Below the pieces are notes generated by a model, which was given only the letters and a program-made list of their open reading frames with translations, made no database searches and was not told the origin of the DNA. A DNA stretch of 64,000 bases from Chalara sp. BL73 (lineage: Eukaryota > Ascomycota > Leotiomycetes > Helotiales), in contig CAKJVC010000049.1 of NCBI GenBank assembly GCA_918026815.1, positions 1-64,000 of the forward strand. Direction: 5' to 3'. The translations under genes were made by a program, and so were the position numbers. Positions 1 to 10,849 of the stretch are shown here, piece by piece. Numbering within the stretch: the stretch's first letter is position 1; each line of letters opens with the position of its first letter.

Positions 1-1
1 C

Positions 2-1619
2 GACGTTACCACCATCTTTACCACACATGCGACGCTCCTCGGACGATACCTCTGTGCTGGGTCTGTCGATTTCTACAATAATTTGCAATACTTTGATGTG
101 GATGCCGAAGCGGGAAATCGTGGAATTTACCACCGATACTGCATAGAACGTGCCGCAACTCATGCCTGCGACGTTTTCACGACTGTCTCCCATATCACTG
201 CTTACGAAAGTGAGCATCTCTTGAAGCGGAAGCCAGACGGTGTGCTGCCCAATGGGCTTAATGTCACCAAATTTTCTGCTATGCACGAGTTCCAGAATTT
301 GCATCAACAAGCTAAGGAGAAGATTCATGATTTTGTTCGAGGTCATTTCTACGGACATAACGATTTCGATCCAGAGAACACTCTGTACTTCTTTACCGCT
401 GGACGATACGAATACAGGAACAAGGGTGTGGATATGTTTATCGAATCACTAGCTCGACTGAACCACCGCCTGAAGTCGTCTGGATCAAAGACAACAATTG
501 TTGCTTTTGTCATTATGCCTGCACAGACACATTCATTAACGGTTGAAGCGCTGAAAGGACAAGCCGTGATCAAATCGTTACGGGATACTGTTGATGTGAT
601 TGAACGTGGAGTAGGAAAGCGGATCTTCGAGCGGGCCCTTAAGTGGCACGATGGAGAAGCCATGCCAGACGACAAGGACCTCATTACTGCCCAGGATCGG
701 ATTTTACTTCGAAGACGGTTATTCGCTATGAAGAGGAATGGCCTCCCTCCGATCGTTACGCATAACATGGTGAATGATTCCGAAGACCCAATTTTGAACC
801 AGATCCGCCGGGTACAGCTCTTCAACCATCCCTCCGATCGCGTCAAGATTGTCTTCCATCCCGAATTCTTGAACTCTGCCAACCCGGTCCTCCCAATGGA
901 TTACGATGAATTCGTTCGAGGAACACATCTCGGCGTTTTCTCATCCTACTATGAGCCATGGGGGTACACTCCGGCTGAGTGTACTGTGATGGGTGTTCCA
1001 AGTATCACCACCAACCTCTCAGGATTTGGATGCTATATGGAGGAGCTGATTGAGAATTCAACCGATTACGGAATCTACATCGTAGATCGCCGTATGAAGG
1101 GTGTCGATGATTCGGTGAACCAGCTCACGTCCTACATGTTTGACTTTGCTGCTAAATCAAGACGTCAACGCATCAACCAGAGGAATCGTACCGAGCGGCT
1201 CAGTGACCTGCTTGACTGGAAGCGTATGGGCATGGAATACGTCAAGGCGCGTCAGCTCGCCCTCCGAAGAGCTTACCCAGCATCATTTGATGGCGAGGAC
1301 GAGTTCGATTTCATCCCGGGTGTGGAGCAGAAGATCTCTCGACCCTTCTCTGTTCCAGGCTCGCCAAGAGATCGCAGTGGAATGATGACTCCGGGTGATT
1401 TTGCAAGTCTGCAGGAAGGCCGAGAAGGTTTGAGCACCGAGGACTATGTTGCCTGGAAGCTACCGTTAGTTTTACCATGACCCTGCGACTGTAAATATAC
1501 TAACTATTCCTAGTGAGGAGGAAGATCCAGATGAGTACCCGTTCCCGCTTACCCTGAGATCGAAGCGGTCACAGGGGCCGAGTAGCCCGGCCAACGAGCC
1601 ACTCACGAACGGCAGTTAG
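2..1619 (+). CDS. GSY1: Glycogen synthase (GT3), 3' part; 5' end outside window
   Basis: Glycogen synthase transfers glucose from UDP-glucose to the non-reducing end of glycogen in the cytosol. The frame is open from base 2 (first readable residues [20 protein letters not shown]), so about 190 N-terminal residues lie off the window. Two exons fit: 2-1464 and 1514-1619, separated by a 49-nt intron with a TACTAAC branch site. Splicing restores a C-terminus ending EPLTNGS; without it the frame stops at 1480. Visible family marks are the E-x7-E catalytic pair ([10 protein letters not shown]), the KxR-rich glucose-6-phosphate regulatory cluster ([20 protein letters not shown]) and a Ser/Thr-Pro tail ([17 protein letters not shown]). 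That tail resembles the phosphorylated tail of yeast Gsy1/2. Family identity is very secure; the paralogue symbol is by analogy, since most filamentous fungi have one copy. Confidence 0.95.
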
Positions 1620-2100
1620 AGGGTCGGCGGGAAGAATCGAGCAATTTTAGATGAGATGTATAGCAGAACCAGATGAACTTCATTTGATACCAAAATTGGC
1701 AACCGGACAGAACCGGCGAAGACACGAGTGATGGGATAGGCATAGGCGGATACTTAATCATGTACAAAGAGATTTCCTTCATTTTCCCATTTTCTCTTGG
1801 TTCATGACCAAACCCTCATTGCGATGCTTTTTAATTGCGTAACATCTCTCCTTTAGCGTAGGAAGGGGATCATAACCTAGTCCGCTAGCATGGGAGTGCA
1901 GATATCGGGAGCGAGCGGGAAAAAAGGATTTGTTCATAGCGTGGTAGGAAATGATATACCGATGATTCAATTATGGATGCTCAATTTGTTTATCATTTGT
2001 AACGTGAGATCAGGTCCCTATCTAGAAGCAAATCCGCATTCATGGCATCCTAGTCTCAGCCGCATTTTTTAATTTTTTTAATTTCTAATCCCCTACAGTT
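1620..2100. other. Intergenic, no gene seen
   Basis: This is the 3' flank of glycogen synthase. Short open frames occur on both strands, but none shows family motifs or splice-supported extension. The stretch ends in a T-rich tract (about 2065-2085) before the base composition changes sharply. Confidence 0.5.
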
Positions 2101-2570
2101 TTGAAGCAATCGAGTGGCTCGTCAGCGCGAGGCCCTTCCCGCGCGGGTTCTTTCTTTCTTTCGCTACCTGCCCGGCCTTCGTCATCTGCCGGGCATCTAT
2201 ATCGAGCCGCGGGATGTCTTTTCCGAGCTATTCGTCCTCGCTTTTTCCCAACCTCGCGGCCTTCGCCTCGTTCCGCTGAAAGCCCGCCGCAAACGAAAGC
2301 CTTCACCGCATTTTCAGGCCGGAGCTTTCAAGGGCCGCGGGTCTTGGTTTGAGGCGCGGGCGCGAGACGTTAGGCCTCGCGAGATATTGTTGGGTAAGCG
2401 TTTTTGGGGGACGGGGCGCCGGGTCAAGCCAAAGGGGAGATGAAGGTTTGTGTTTTGTTTTTTGGGTTGCGGTGGTGTGCTTCTTCCTGGGTCGCTGATT
2501 TACGGAGCGGGGAGACGGGGTCATGCTTTTCCGCGCTGAGCGCTTCCTCGAGCAGATCCGTGCTAGAGTG
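2101..2570. other. GC-rich island upstream of the hypothetical gene
   Basis: The base composition shifts abruptly to G+C-rich sequence full of CGCG and GGGC runs, between AT-rich flanks. Long open frames appear on both strands here, but they look like by-products of the composition because they overlap one another and encode low-complexity Arg/Pro-rich peptides. It lies just upstream of a TATA-like site, so a promoter-proximal element is the simplest reading. A foreign insert cannot be excluded. Confidence 0.4.
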
Positions 2571-2588
2571 AGCTTCGTGATGTGTGGG

Positions 2589-2595
2589 TATAAAA
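2589..2595 (+). promoter_or_regulatory. TATA-like box before a long CT-rich leader
   Basis: TATAAAA at the edge of the GC-rich island. It is followed by about 1.07 kb of CT-rich sequence before the first ATG of the next gene (3672). That sequence holds splice-donor-like sites at about 2958 (GTATGT) and 3546 (GTAAGT). I infer a long 5' untranslated leader, perhaps with introns. Confidence 0.35.
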
Positions 2596-2639
2596 GATTG
2601 CCTTGGGTCTTGCTGACTCCTCTCTTCTTTTTTCTTCAT

Positions 2640-3671
2640 GCAACGACTTGCTAGGGACTTGAGGCTTGAGGTAGGTTGGGTGATAGCTCTTTGGAGTTGC
2701 TGCTATCTCTAAGTACTACTCTTTGAAGTGGCAATTATCTTCAGTCACTACATTTCTCGAGAGAAGTTACGCCTATCTTCACTTCATCACTTCTTCATAT
2801 TTATCACTTCACCCAAGCCCTAGAGTCGCTGAGCTCACTTCAGTAAGGTTCTAGATTCATATTATTTCTCACTTCATAAGAGCCCCTTTCTTTCAGTTAC
2901 TGCCAGGCGGTCTAATACCTGGAAATCTTTCTTTCTGCAGCAAATCTGCATCGCAAGGTATGTACCCAATAGCTTCATTTTCTCGTCGAGAGATGCTCAA
3001 ACCGCTCCTGTTTCCTCGCTAAGGAAGCTGCTACCTCGCCATCGGTTGTGTCATGCTTCTCAGTTGCACATTTAGCTTAAGCTCCTCCTTTTCGTTTTCA
3101 AGCGCACTACGCGGAGTGCTCTTGCCAACCTTTAAGCCGTTGTCTCACATTAAGCTGAGTTCAATGGTAGAAATTTGCGTTCTATCACTCAAATTACCTT
3201 TTCACAAACATATTCTGCAACAGACCAAAAAAAGTGAGTACTTTGCTATGTAAAGGCGCTTATTGAAGCCCTTATCAGCAGTGGTTGAACTCTTTTTTCC
3301 CCAATCAGCCCCTTCACATCGCTTCAGATCGTCTATTTCCTACGCCTCGCGAACACCTCTCACTTACCAGCTAATGCACAGTAAACTCATTTGCTCTGCC
3401 TATGTATGAAGCATAACCAGGCATATTATTTCGTGGCTCACTATCCACTGGCAGATCTATAGATCAACAAAGCTCCTTTTCAAAGATTCAGCCACGTCCT
3501 AGCAGATATAACACTCAGCTCGGGTCCAAACAGGTCTAGTATCAAGGTAAGTCGGCAGAATGAACTAGCGTCTTGAATGTGGGATTTTTAACTATCTTAA
3601 GAACGTGTGGAGCTTCTTCACCAACTCAATCAGGTCTTGATTCATAAAGGGCCTGCATTCTAGCGGTCATA
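2640..3671 (+). other. CT-rich candidate 5' leader
   Basis: The sequence is pyrimidine-rich with recurrent ACTTCA-type words around 2740-2890 and lacks a convincing reading frame. The donor-like sites and CT-rich tracts suit a spliced untranslated leader of the gene that starts at 3672. No coding exon was found. Confidence 0.35.
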
Positions 3672-5277
3672 ATGAACCCCTTCAATTCTGAAAAGGCCAA
3701 TCAAGGCTCCGCAGCAAAGTTTTCGCAGGTTCCCTTGCCAATTGAGCAGATTCTTAGTAGCATCCTCATTCGTAGAATGGCAAAGAGAAATGCTGCTATG
3801 AAGACCGACGCAAGAATCGATTCTGTCACAGGTCAAGGAGAAGAGAAGAGTCATACTGAATCTGAACCTGCCTCGGAATCTTCGCCTAGGCTGCTCAATT
3901 CCCAACCTGGTGCAGCTGACAGTAGTGGTCATGCAATTGGTATGCCTAGTCCATCATCATCAGGTTTGCAGGTCGCGGGCATGAAGCGAGGGCATAGTGA
4001 GGTCACTCTTGGTAGCAGGGGACCAACTGGGAAGAAGTCAAAATTAGCCTCTGTAGCGGCATCATATTCCGAGGGAGAAATATCAGGGGCAGATGAGAAC
4101 GAAGATGACATGTCAGGATCTGAATTAGAAGAGAATCAGAAGGATGACTTGGATCCGGAATTTTCAGCTGCAGAATTGGCAAAGATGTATCACTGGCAAC
4201 TTGCGGATAAATTACGAGGCATTCTGGATGAGCAAAAGCGAAGTCAGTGCAAGGATAAAAACCCGGGAAGGAATGATTAAAATCACAGAGGTAATGGAGA
4301 ACAAATTCAGAGAAGCTACTCATCCGAATGAGAAGTTGAAACCCAGAAAAGCACCACGAAAAAATATCCTGTCAAGGAAAAAGATTATCTTCGCAAGTTT
4401 TCTGGAAAGGAGGAAGATAATCACCCATTCATGCCCAAGAATCTGTACCAGAATGGGACCATTCCAACACTTCCCCATTAGCCCGTTCGTGGGATAGCAA
4501 GAGCAAGGCAAAGATTACAGATTCCAAAGTTGGATTCCTCTCAGGGGCATCCGGTTGGGTAGAGAAGGGTACACTTGATACAGCTAATGGCCGCATGGAG
4601 TCGATTGCGCGTCATTGTAATTGGCGAAGCCGTATGCAGACGGTTTTCATTTCGACCACAACGGATTGGAAGGAAATATTTTATGATCGCATGCCACAGT
4701 AAGTCAATTGCCACATGGGCAAACTCCAAGAGCGCCTTGTAGCCAAAAGGGATGCCATCTCCCCGACCATTTCCGAGTATTTGCGTGTTTGTGGGATTTG
4801 CTGACGTTTTGGTTTAGCATGGATTATCGGCAGGAAAACTCAGGACTCACACCCAATACAAAGCTTTCGTGCATTAACCCGAACGCCAGGTTGGCAAAAG
4901 GTCTACCCGTCTTGAAGCTGAGCCGCGAGATCGATCACTACGAAATAGGGACTACCTACGGGCATATGTCCGGCCGGCGGAAGATCTACTTCGCCTCGAA
5001 GCATCTGGGCCTGAAGCTGGGGTCCAAGGCAGCCGAAGGACATTCTTATCCGTTTTTCAAAAACGAGTACCTACTCCCGTTCAACGTTGCCCCAGACGAG
5101 ATCGTCGCGACCTGGACGTTTGACGCCATCAAAAATCAGATGCTGGAGCGGGCCTGGACGTATGAGCAGTGGTGGCAGAACGAGTTCTGCGCCAAATACG
5201 AAGCCCATGAAAAGGCGAGGCTTGAGGGCAAGAAAGTCGAGCACGAAGCCGGATGTTCCTGCTGCGGACATGTTTGA
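3672..5277 (+). pseudogene. Hypothetical protein gene, frame-disrupted or unusually spliced
   Basis: I do not recognise this family. An open frame runs from ATG 3672 to 4280 and encodes a Ser/Glu-rich, probably disordered region with a basic patch (MKRGHSEVTL...GPTGKKSKLA). After that, coding-like sequence continues but hops between frames: about 4244-4325 in a second frame, about 4330-4435 back in the first, then 4421-4698 in a third. The last splice is clear: donor at 4699 (GTAAGT), branch CTGAC, acceptor at 4817, joining to a well-behaved last exon 4818-5277. That exon encodes a compact C-terminal domain (YGHMSGRRKIYFASKHLGLK ... WTYEQWWQNEFCAKYEA) ending in CSCCGHV. Either several small introns or several frameshifts explain the middle. 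I could not place introns that remove every stop, so decay is somewhat favoured. Confidence 0.45.
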
Positions 5278-6125
5278 GGGAGCAGATTAGCTGCACGGCT
5301 TGATCGGCCATGCGAAGCCGATACTCTCACCGAGCCGCGGCCCGAATTTCCGGAGAGAATGGAGCGACGGGGCCAAACGATCTCACGGGGCCGCACGATT
5401 CAACATCATTGTACAGTACAGCAAACCGCCTTCCTCAACCGGGACGGCGCAAGGAATTTACACACAGCATTATTCGGCATGCGAGAGAGGAAGACCGCGA
5501 ATCCAAGCAAGCCGTGGACGAAAAAGGGACGATCATATATAAAGCATCATATTCAAGCACGTCACATATAAACATATCTTACCCGCACCAAGATCTACAT
5601 GCCCAGCCACATGTACGTTAGCAAGATAGCCCCCCTAAGAATACCAATCGATGATTTAGCATTCAAGATAACTAATCCCGGTGAGCGACTTTGTACGTGC
5701 AAGTGAGGTGATGTATTTTGGATGAAGCATGGGCTTGGTTAAATATGCGAGGGATGGGAAGGGACGGAACATTGAATAAATTTCGTTTCGAGAACACGTT
5801 TTTGCCGATTGGTTGGATTATGCTACGTGCGTGACTTCATCATATGGTATATGTGGCATATGAGTGAGATTCGATAGGCGTGGATGTGTATCGCAAATGT
5901 GTGCTGGTCCTCTGTTTGATAGAGGCATGTTTATATCTTGTGTTGCGGTCCGAGAGGTGAAGGGAACATGGGGTTTTGCATAGAGGTTGTATTGTGGAGG
6001 GGCTGAAGGGTGGAGATGGGCAAGATGGTGAGGGTGATGGCAGCAGAGAGGTATCGAGATATCACGTAATGGAGAGCTGGATTTCTGCACTGAAGTAATC
6101 GATTTTGTTTGCGAGATTTAGCTCG
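5278..6125. other. Convergent 3' flanks, no gene seen
   Basis: This lies between the 3' ends of two convergent genes. A GC-richer patch at about 5280-5540 gives overlapping open frames with no recognisable motif. The rest is AT-rich 3' flank. Confidence 0.5.
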
Positions 6126-7169
6126 TCACCTGACCTTAGCCACTATGACTGAATTTACTATATGGTTATGGGGGTGCACTACCATGCAAATTTCCAGGGT
6201 TTGCAGCACAGCTTCGGTCGTTGGATTAAATTCCTGCTTCGGTTAGTGGTCTTCAAATCCCATACTTGAACGGATGAATCTTACGGGATAAAGAAGCTTT
6301 CTTAAACTGTGCGCGCTACGTATGATTAACAGCGCCCCTTGTTTCATCCGCTTTACAACCGCCGTTATGTGCCTTTCCTTTTCCGTTTGTTGACCGCCTA
6401 CTAGTGCAGCTAGATATACAACATCGAATCCACTCAAGTCGGTTTCTAGAGCTGCAACATCCTCGCAGCTGAACCTCATTCTTTTCTCGTTGAAACCCAG
6501 TTTCTGGGATAACAATGAAGATTGTGATATCGAACTCGGGTCGCGGTCTATGTTCAGGATGCTAGGCTTAGAGCTATTCGAATATAGACAGAAAGAAGTT
6601 AGAGGTAACGGCCCGGAGCCGAGAAATGCGATGCGATTAAGGGGATTGGGATGAACTGCTTCAATCGCGGAGAGCTCGAGGCGGGTGAGGTCGATATAGT
6701 TCTGGTAGTACGGGAACGCATCTAATCGATGCTCAACTGCTGCGTCTTAGCTCTTACTCTTTGATATATTTAACCCGTTGAGGAACACCTACCTTCTTTG
6801 ATATCTCCTCCATATGATATAAATCTGGCCCAATGGGCTTCGAGATTGCATTCAGCGGTCCCGCAAAGGCATTGAAGAGAAGCAGAAAGGGCGACTATCC
6901 GGGGGTCAAGCAGAATCTGGAGGCGAATTATTAGAGGCGATTTGTGATATTTCAGCAGGAAGAGGATAGGATTGCGTTACCTCTTTGGCGGTGTCCTTGG
7001 GAAGCGTCTGTATGCAAAGCGCAACCAAATCTCCAAACAACGTATTGACCTCTACGCACGGGTACAGATCTTGTCTCGTCGCAAGACTGTCATGTATCAC
7101 GACAATGGTTTGGATAATTTCCTCCGCTCTGTCACTCGGCGTGGGAGCTGGTGGGGACATTCTTCCCAT
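6126..7169 (-). CDS. Nicotianamine synthase
   Basis: Nicotianamine synthase condenses three S-adenosylmethionine molecules into nicotianamine, a cytosolic chelator of Fe, Zn, Cu and Ni. Four phase-consistent exons read on the minus strand: 7169-6981, 6916-6793, 6739-6285 and 6233-6126 (introns 64, 53 and 51 nt), giving about 291 aa. Family landmarks appear in order: RIVALSASLQCLCGTAEC near residues 69-86 (plant enzymes have LCGxAExxLExH here), FPYYQNYIDLTRLE at 113-126, the SAM-binding FLGSGPLPLTS at 143-153, NIDRDPSSIS, then VYLAALVG and a C-terminal VHPHNHIVNSVIVAK. The C-terminal motif appears only after removing the last intron. ATG 7169 or 7160 (MSPPAP) is the likely start; an in-frame ATG at 7217 is possible. 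Fungal NAS proteins are known, for example in Neurospora. No metal-handling neighbour is visible. Confidence 0.92.
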
Positions 7170-8028
7170 GCAACGGAAAATAGGAGTAAGCAGAATCTTG
7201 GAGTTGGTAACGCCCATTGCGACGAAACACTTTGCAGGATGATCAATAGATAATTGGGAACAGAAAGAAAATAAGAGGAGGGGGGGTGGAAGGAGGAGTC
7301 GTTTCAAGCGTTAGGAGGGAAGGTGGAAGCAAGCATCAGCGTGCCTTTAAGAGTAGATTGATTTGTAGTCATAGCAAAGTCTTCGAAGGACAACGCATTC
7401 ATGATGATCGAAGCGAGTGGAGAGCGCATGTACTGTACATGGACCAGGGCCATTCTTGAGAGGCAGAAGCGTGTCCCGCGGGATGGCGATGATGATAATA
7501 GTAATAATAATAATAATACTATATGATTGAGATGAGGCCTGTTTAAAGGTGGAAGACTAAAGCCAGCGTTGGCGTTGAGCTGACGCTTTTATAGAGGGGC
7601 AGCTGTTAATGAGTATGACTTGCAAAGAATGAATAGTAGAGGGGGAGAGATATGTGAGTCGCTCCTGCCGTTAAAAAGAGAGGGCTTCTGTGATGGGGTG
7701 ACATGTGACATGGGGGATGACATTGTTGTTCTTTCCATTCCGGACAGAACGTGGTGGCGGCTGGCCATCAAGGTGTCTCTCATGCCCGCCACCACTCCCT
7801 TTCCCTTTCCCTTTTCTTTTTTACCCCAGCTGAACCCCCTCTGAAATGAAAGCAGAAATACGGATGAGTGATTGGAAATGTGATCTACCTAAATCTCCCA
7901 TTCACACAGGCAGACCCGGTATTGGCGCATTTTGCCAGCCGACCAAGCACAATCATATTACTGCATTATTATGCCTCTTCCTCTCTGGAATGTACACAAC
8001 CACCTCTTCATCTCAATCCCCAAAAATA
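7170..8028. other. Nicotianamine synthase promoter region
   Basis: This is the upstream side of the minus-strand nicotianamine synthase and the 3' flank of the beta-glucosidase. It contains a GAT/AAT trinucleotide tract (7488-7518) and a CT-rich run at 7795-7820. No gene seen. Confidence 0.5.
7488..7518. repeat. Trinucleotide microsatellite (GAT/AAT)
   Basis: Tandem GAT units pass into AAT units, about 320 bp upstream of the nicotianamine synthase start codon. It is an imperfect short tandem repeat, probably polymorphic in length. Confidence 0.85.
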
Positions 8029-10849
8029 CTACCCCAGTGTCCCAGTCAGGCGGATATCTCGCGAGCTGGCTCCCACCGAGATGGCAAACTTTCCACTTGG
8101 AACCACCCATTTCTGCCCAGCCGCGTCCCAATAGCTCAAATCCTTTCGCCGGAGGGAGAAGCTGACTGTCCCGCTGGCACCTGGTGCGAGGCTGAGCTTT
8201 TTGAATCCTCGAAGCTGTTTAGGTGGCGACGCCGGGGCCGACGAAGGCAAGCCAATGTATAGCTGTGGAACCTCCGCTCCGGTTACGGTGCCGTTGTTGG
8301 TGATGGTTGCGGTCACGGTCGCAACCACATCATACAGGTTGGCTACTCCGCCTGGAACGATGTTGGTGTTACCCGGGGCGGTGGAGAGCGCGGAAACAGT
8401 CAGTGCAGAGTAGGCGAAAGTAGTATATGAGAGACCGAAGCCAAACTCATATCGTGGTGCGATGCCATTCTTGTCAAAGTGGCGATAGTCGATATACAGC
8501 CCTTCAGTGAATCGATCCTCAGCTTTGATGGGCGTCAGCAACAGGGGTTCAAGTCTTGAAAACGAGGTGGAAGAGGGAGGTATATCTTACTATTCTGGAA
8601 GGAAACTCCGTAGTCATTGGTAGTCTTGGCGATTGTGAAAGGCAACTTCCCGCTCGGGCTGGTACTTCCGTAGAGCACATCGACCAAACCATTGCCAGAC
8701 TCCTGTCCTGGAATACCTGCCCAGACAACAGCCACCACGCTGGGAAGAGCAAGGATGGTCTCCAGAATCAGAGGTCCAACACTGTGAATTACTACGATGG
8801 TAGGTTTTCCAACGTTCGCGACGGCTGTGACAAGAGCATTTCCGTTGTGCCAAGGACTATAAAAAGTCAGCTGCATCCTTATAGCTTTAAAGCCCATCAT
8901 GAGGAGGACTATGACTATGATCATGGAGATATCTAAGAAAGGGGACTTACTCTAGGTTGAGCCTATCGCCGGCGGCACCTTCAACGGTGATATATCCCTC
9001 TCCAGCGTCTGCATTGATGAAAACAATTGCTGTAGCTGCGGCGGAAGCAGCAGATGCACCTGAAGAAGCAGTATCGGTCGTGGAGGTTGTGATTGTCGTT
9101 CCATCCTTGGCGGCCTGTGTTCTGATAGCATCGAGAGGTGCAATCAGATATGGGAATTCAGCAGTCCCAGAACCCCATCCCTGGCTATGTTAGCTTTATT
9201 TTTAAAGACTGGACTATCCATACCATTGCCAAAGTCCCCGTGTTGCAATTCCGGTCCACGCAAGCATTTGGGCCTGCTGGGTTCACAATTGCATCACTGC
9301 CAATGACTGCCAGACTCGCTGGTTTCTTTAAGGGCAGAGCATTGTTGATATTTTTCAGCAACACGATCCCATCTCGCGCGATGGCTCTCGCAATATTCTT
9401 GTGATCGCCTTGGACGTTGGGTCCGCCTACACCACCGTTCCACGATGTCCAACCCGTGACTTTCGGATAGTTGCTGTCCTGGCCGAGGAAGTACCAAGCG
9501 GCCAGAATCCGCTTGCTCATGTCATCTAGGCGAGATTGTGGCACCTGGCCATTCGAAATAGCGTTCTGGAGAGCTTGGCCCCATAAAAAGACGTTGTCAC
9601 CGAATCCATCTCCGGGCATCGTCATATCCTGCACCACATTAACGTTTTGTCTTCCACAGGAAGGGCCAATCTCACAAGTCCTGCATTGGCGCTTCCGGCA
9701 GCTGGAGTAAGAATATTGGAGTCAGTTTACCTCCGTCAATAACAATTTCAGAGGGAGACTTGTCTTAGAGGTTATTTCTTCCTATGGCATAGGCCCATGT
9801 ACCCAAATGTTTGAGACTCTGAGTGGTCTTGCAAATAAACCGCCACTGAAGTTCTCTGACGGAGGAAATCTTGCTCTGAGAAGGTGACTTACTTGTATGC
9901 TGCGCTTGCCAATCACTAAGAACATAACCTTGGAAATCAAGCTCGTTCTTCAATAAGCTTGTCAAAAGCTGGTTACTCTCGCATGCCCAAGAACCTCCGA
10001 ATTTGTTGTAAGAGCACATCACTGAGGTTACATTGGCTTTGACCGCTTCAGCGAATGGCCAGAGATACAACTCGTGATTGACTCTATCGTCAATTATGGT
10101 ATTTATTGTATCTCTATTTTTCTCTTGCTCGTTTCCAACTGCGCGAATAATTAGTTATGAAGAGAGAGCAATCTGACAACCGACTGTAATGCTTTGCGCA
10201 TGCCTGGACTCCAGCAGCTTGCATGCCGTTCACGGTCTGTTGGTTAGCGAGTTCAGGCTTCTCGGGCAAGTAGCCTTACAGTAGCCATTGCGACACCAGA
10301 AAGATAAGGGTCGTTGGAGAATCCTTCCCAGTTGCGACCACCCTGTCTACCATCATTACCTCTTTCTTTAGTTTTCGGATAGTCTTACTCACAGCAGGAA
10401 TTTTGCCCAAAGGTCCTCCGACAGGACCTAGCTGGACATGGACTCCAAGTGCCTTCGCTTCGGCACCCAATGCATACCCTCTTGCATATATCAAATTCGT
10501 GTCCCAGGTACTTCCTGTTGTAATACCAGCTGGAAAAGCAGTCACCTGTTGCGCATATCGAACTCTGTCTTGCGATCAGCCTCTATAATTCCATTTCCTT
10601 TGATCCAACACACCCTAATGGTCCATCCTGCAAACATAAAGCCGGATAGTTGATTGCTGCTATGGTAGCTGTATTTCCTACACAAGGTCCTTTTTGCCAT
10701 CCTGTTCCTGTCACCAGCGAGATCTTGTTCGCTTGCGTCAACTTTGCCAAAGCGGCTGTAGCCTTCGTATATGCCGCCGCCCAATCGCCATCGCCGAGCG
10801 CGGCAGAAGCTGGAGTGGCAATTGCCAGTAAAAGGGCAAGTTTTTGCAT
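8029..10849 (-). CDS. Secreted GH3 beta-glucosidase
   Basis: GH3 beta-glucosidase releases glucose from cello-oligosaccharides outside the cell. Ten phase-consistent exons give 729 aa: 10849-10614, 10564-10393, 10342-10280, 10236-10185, 10138-9893, 9701-9676, 9628-9224, 9180-8951, 8856-8591 and 8522-8029. Residues 1 to about 17 form a signal peptide (MQKLALLLAIATPASA). The N-terminal barrel carries DGPLGVRYAQQVTAFPAG, GRNWEGF, the KH pair at 172-173 and the nucleophile Asp250 in GYVLSDW. The second domain (from DMTMPGD) and a C-terminal Fn3-like domain (RYEFGFGLSYTTF onward) complete the usual A. niger-type order and length. The sixth exon is only 26 nt, the intron before it is 191 nt, and the fourth intron starts GTCGGT. 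No internal stop remains after splicing. Confidence 0.95.

Noticed and set aside
349..928. Long minus-strand open frames inside glycogen synthase
   Set aside because: They are antisense to a strongly conserved coding exon and carry no family motif.
2101..2524. Arg/Pro-rich open frames on both strands in the GC-rich island
   Set aside because: They overlap one another, are low in complexity and are explained by base composition.
5136..5621. Several overlapping frames on both strands around the 3' end of the hypothetical gene
   Set aside because: No motif, no splice support; they shadow the last exon or are compositional.
6906..7307. Nicotianamine synthase start upstream of 7217
   Set aside because: The frame upstream begins with TTG and encodes a Leu/Pro run unlike the family; ATG codons at 7217, 7169 and 7160 are better.
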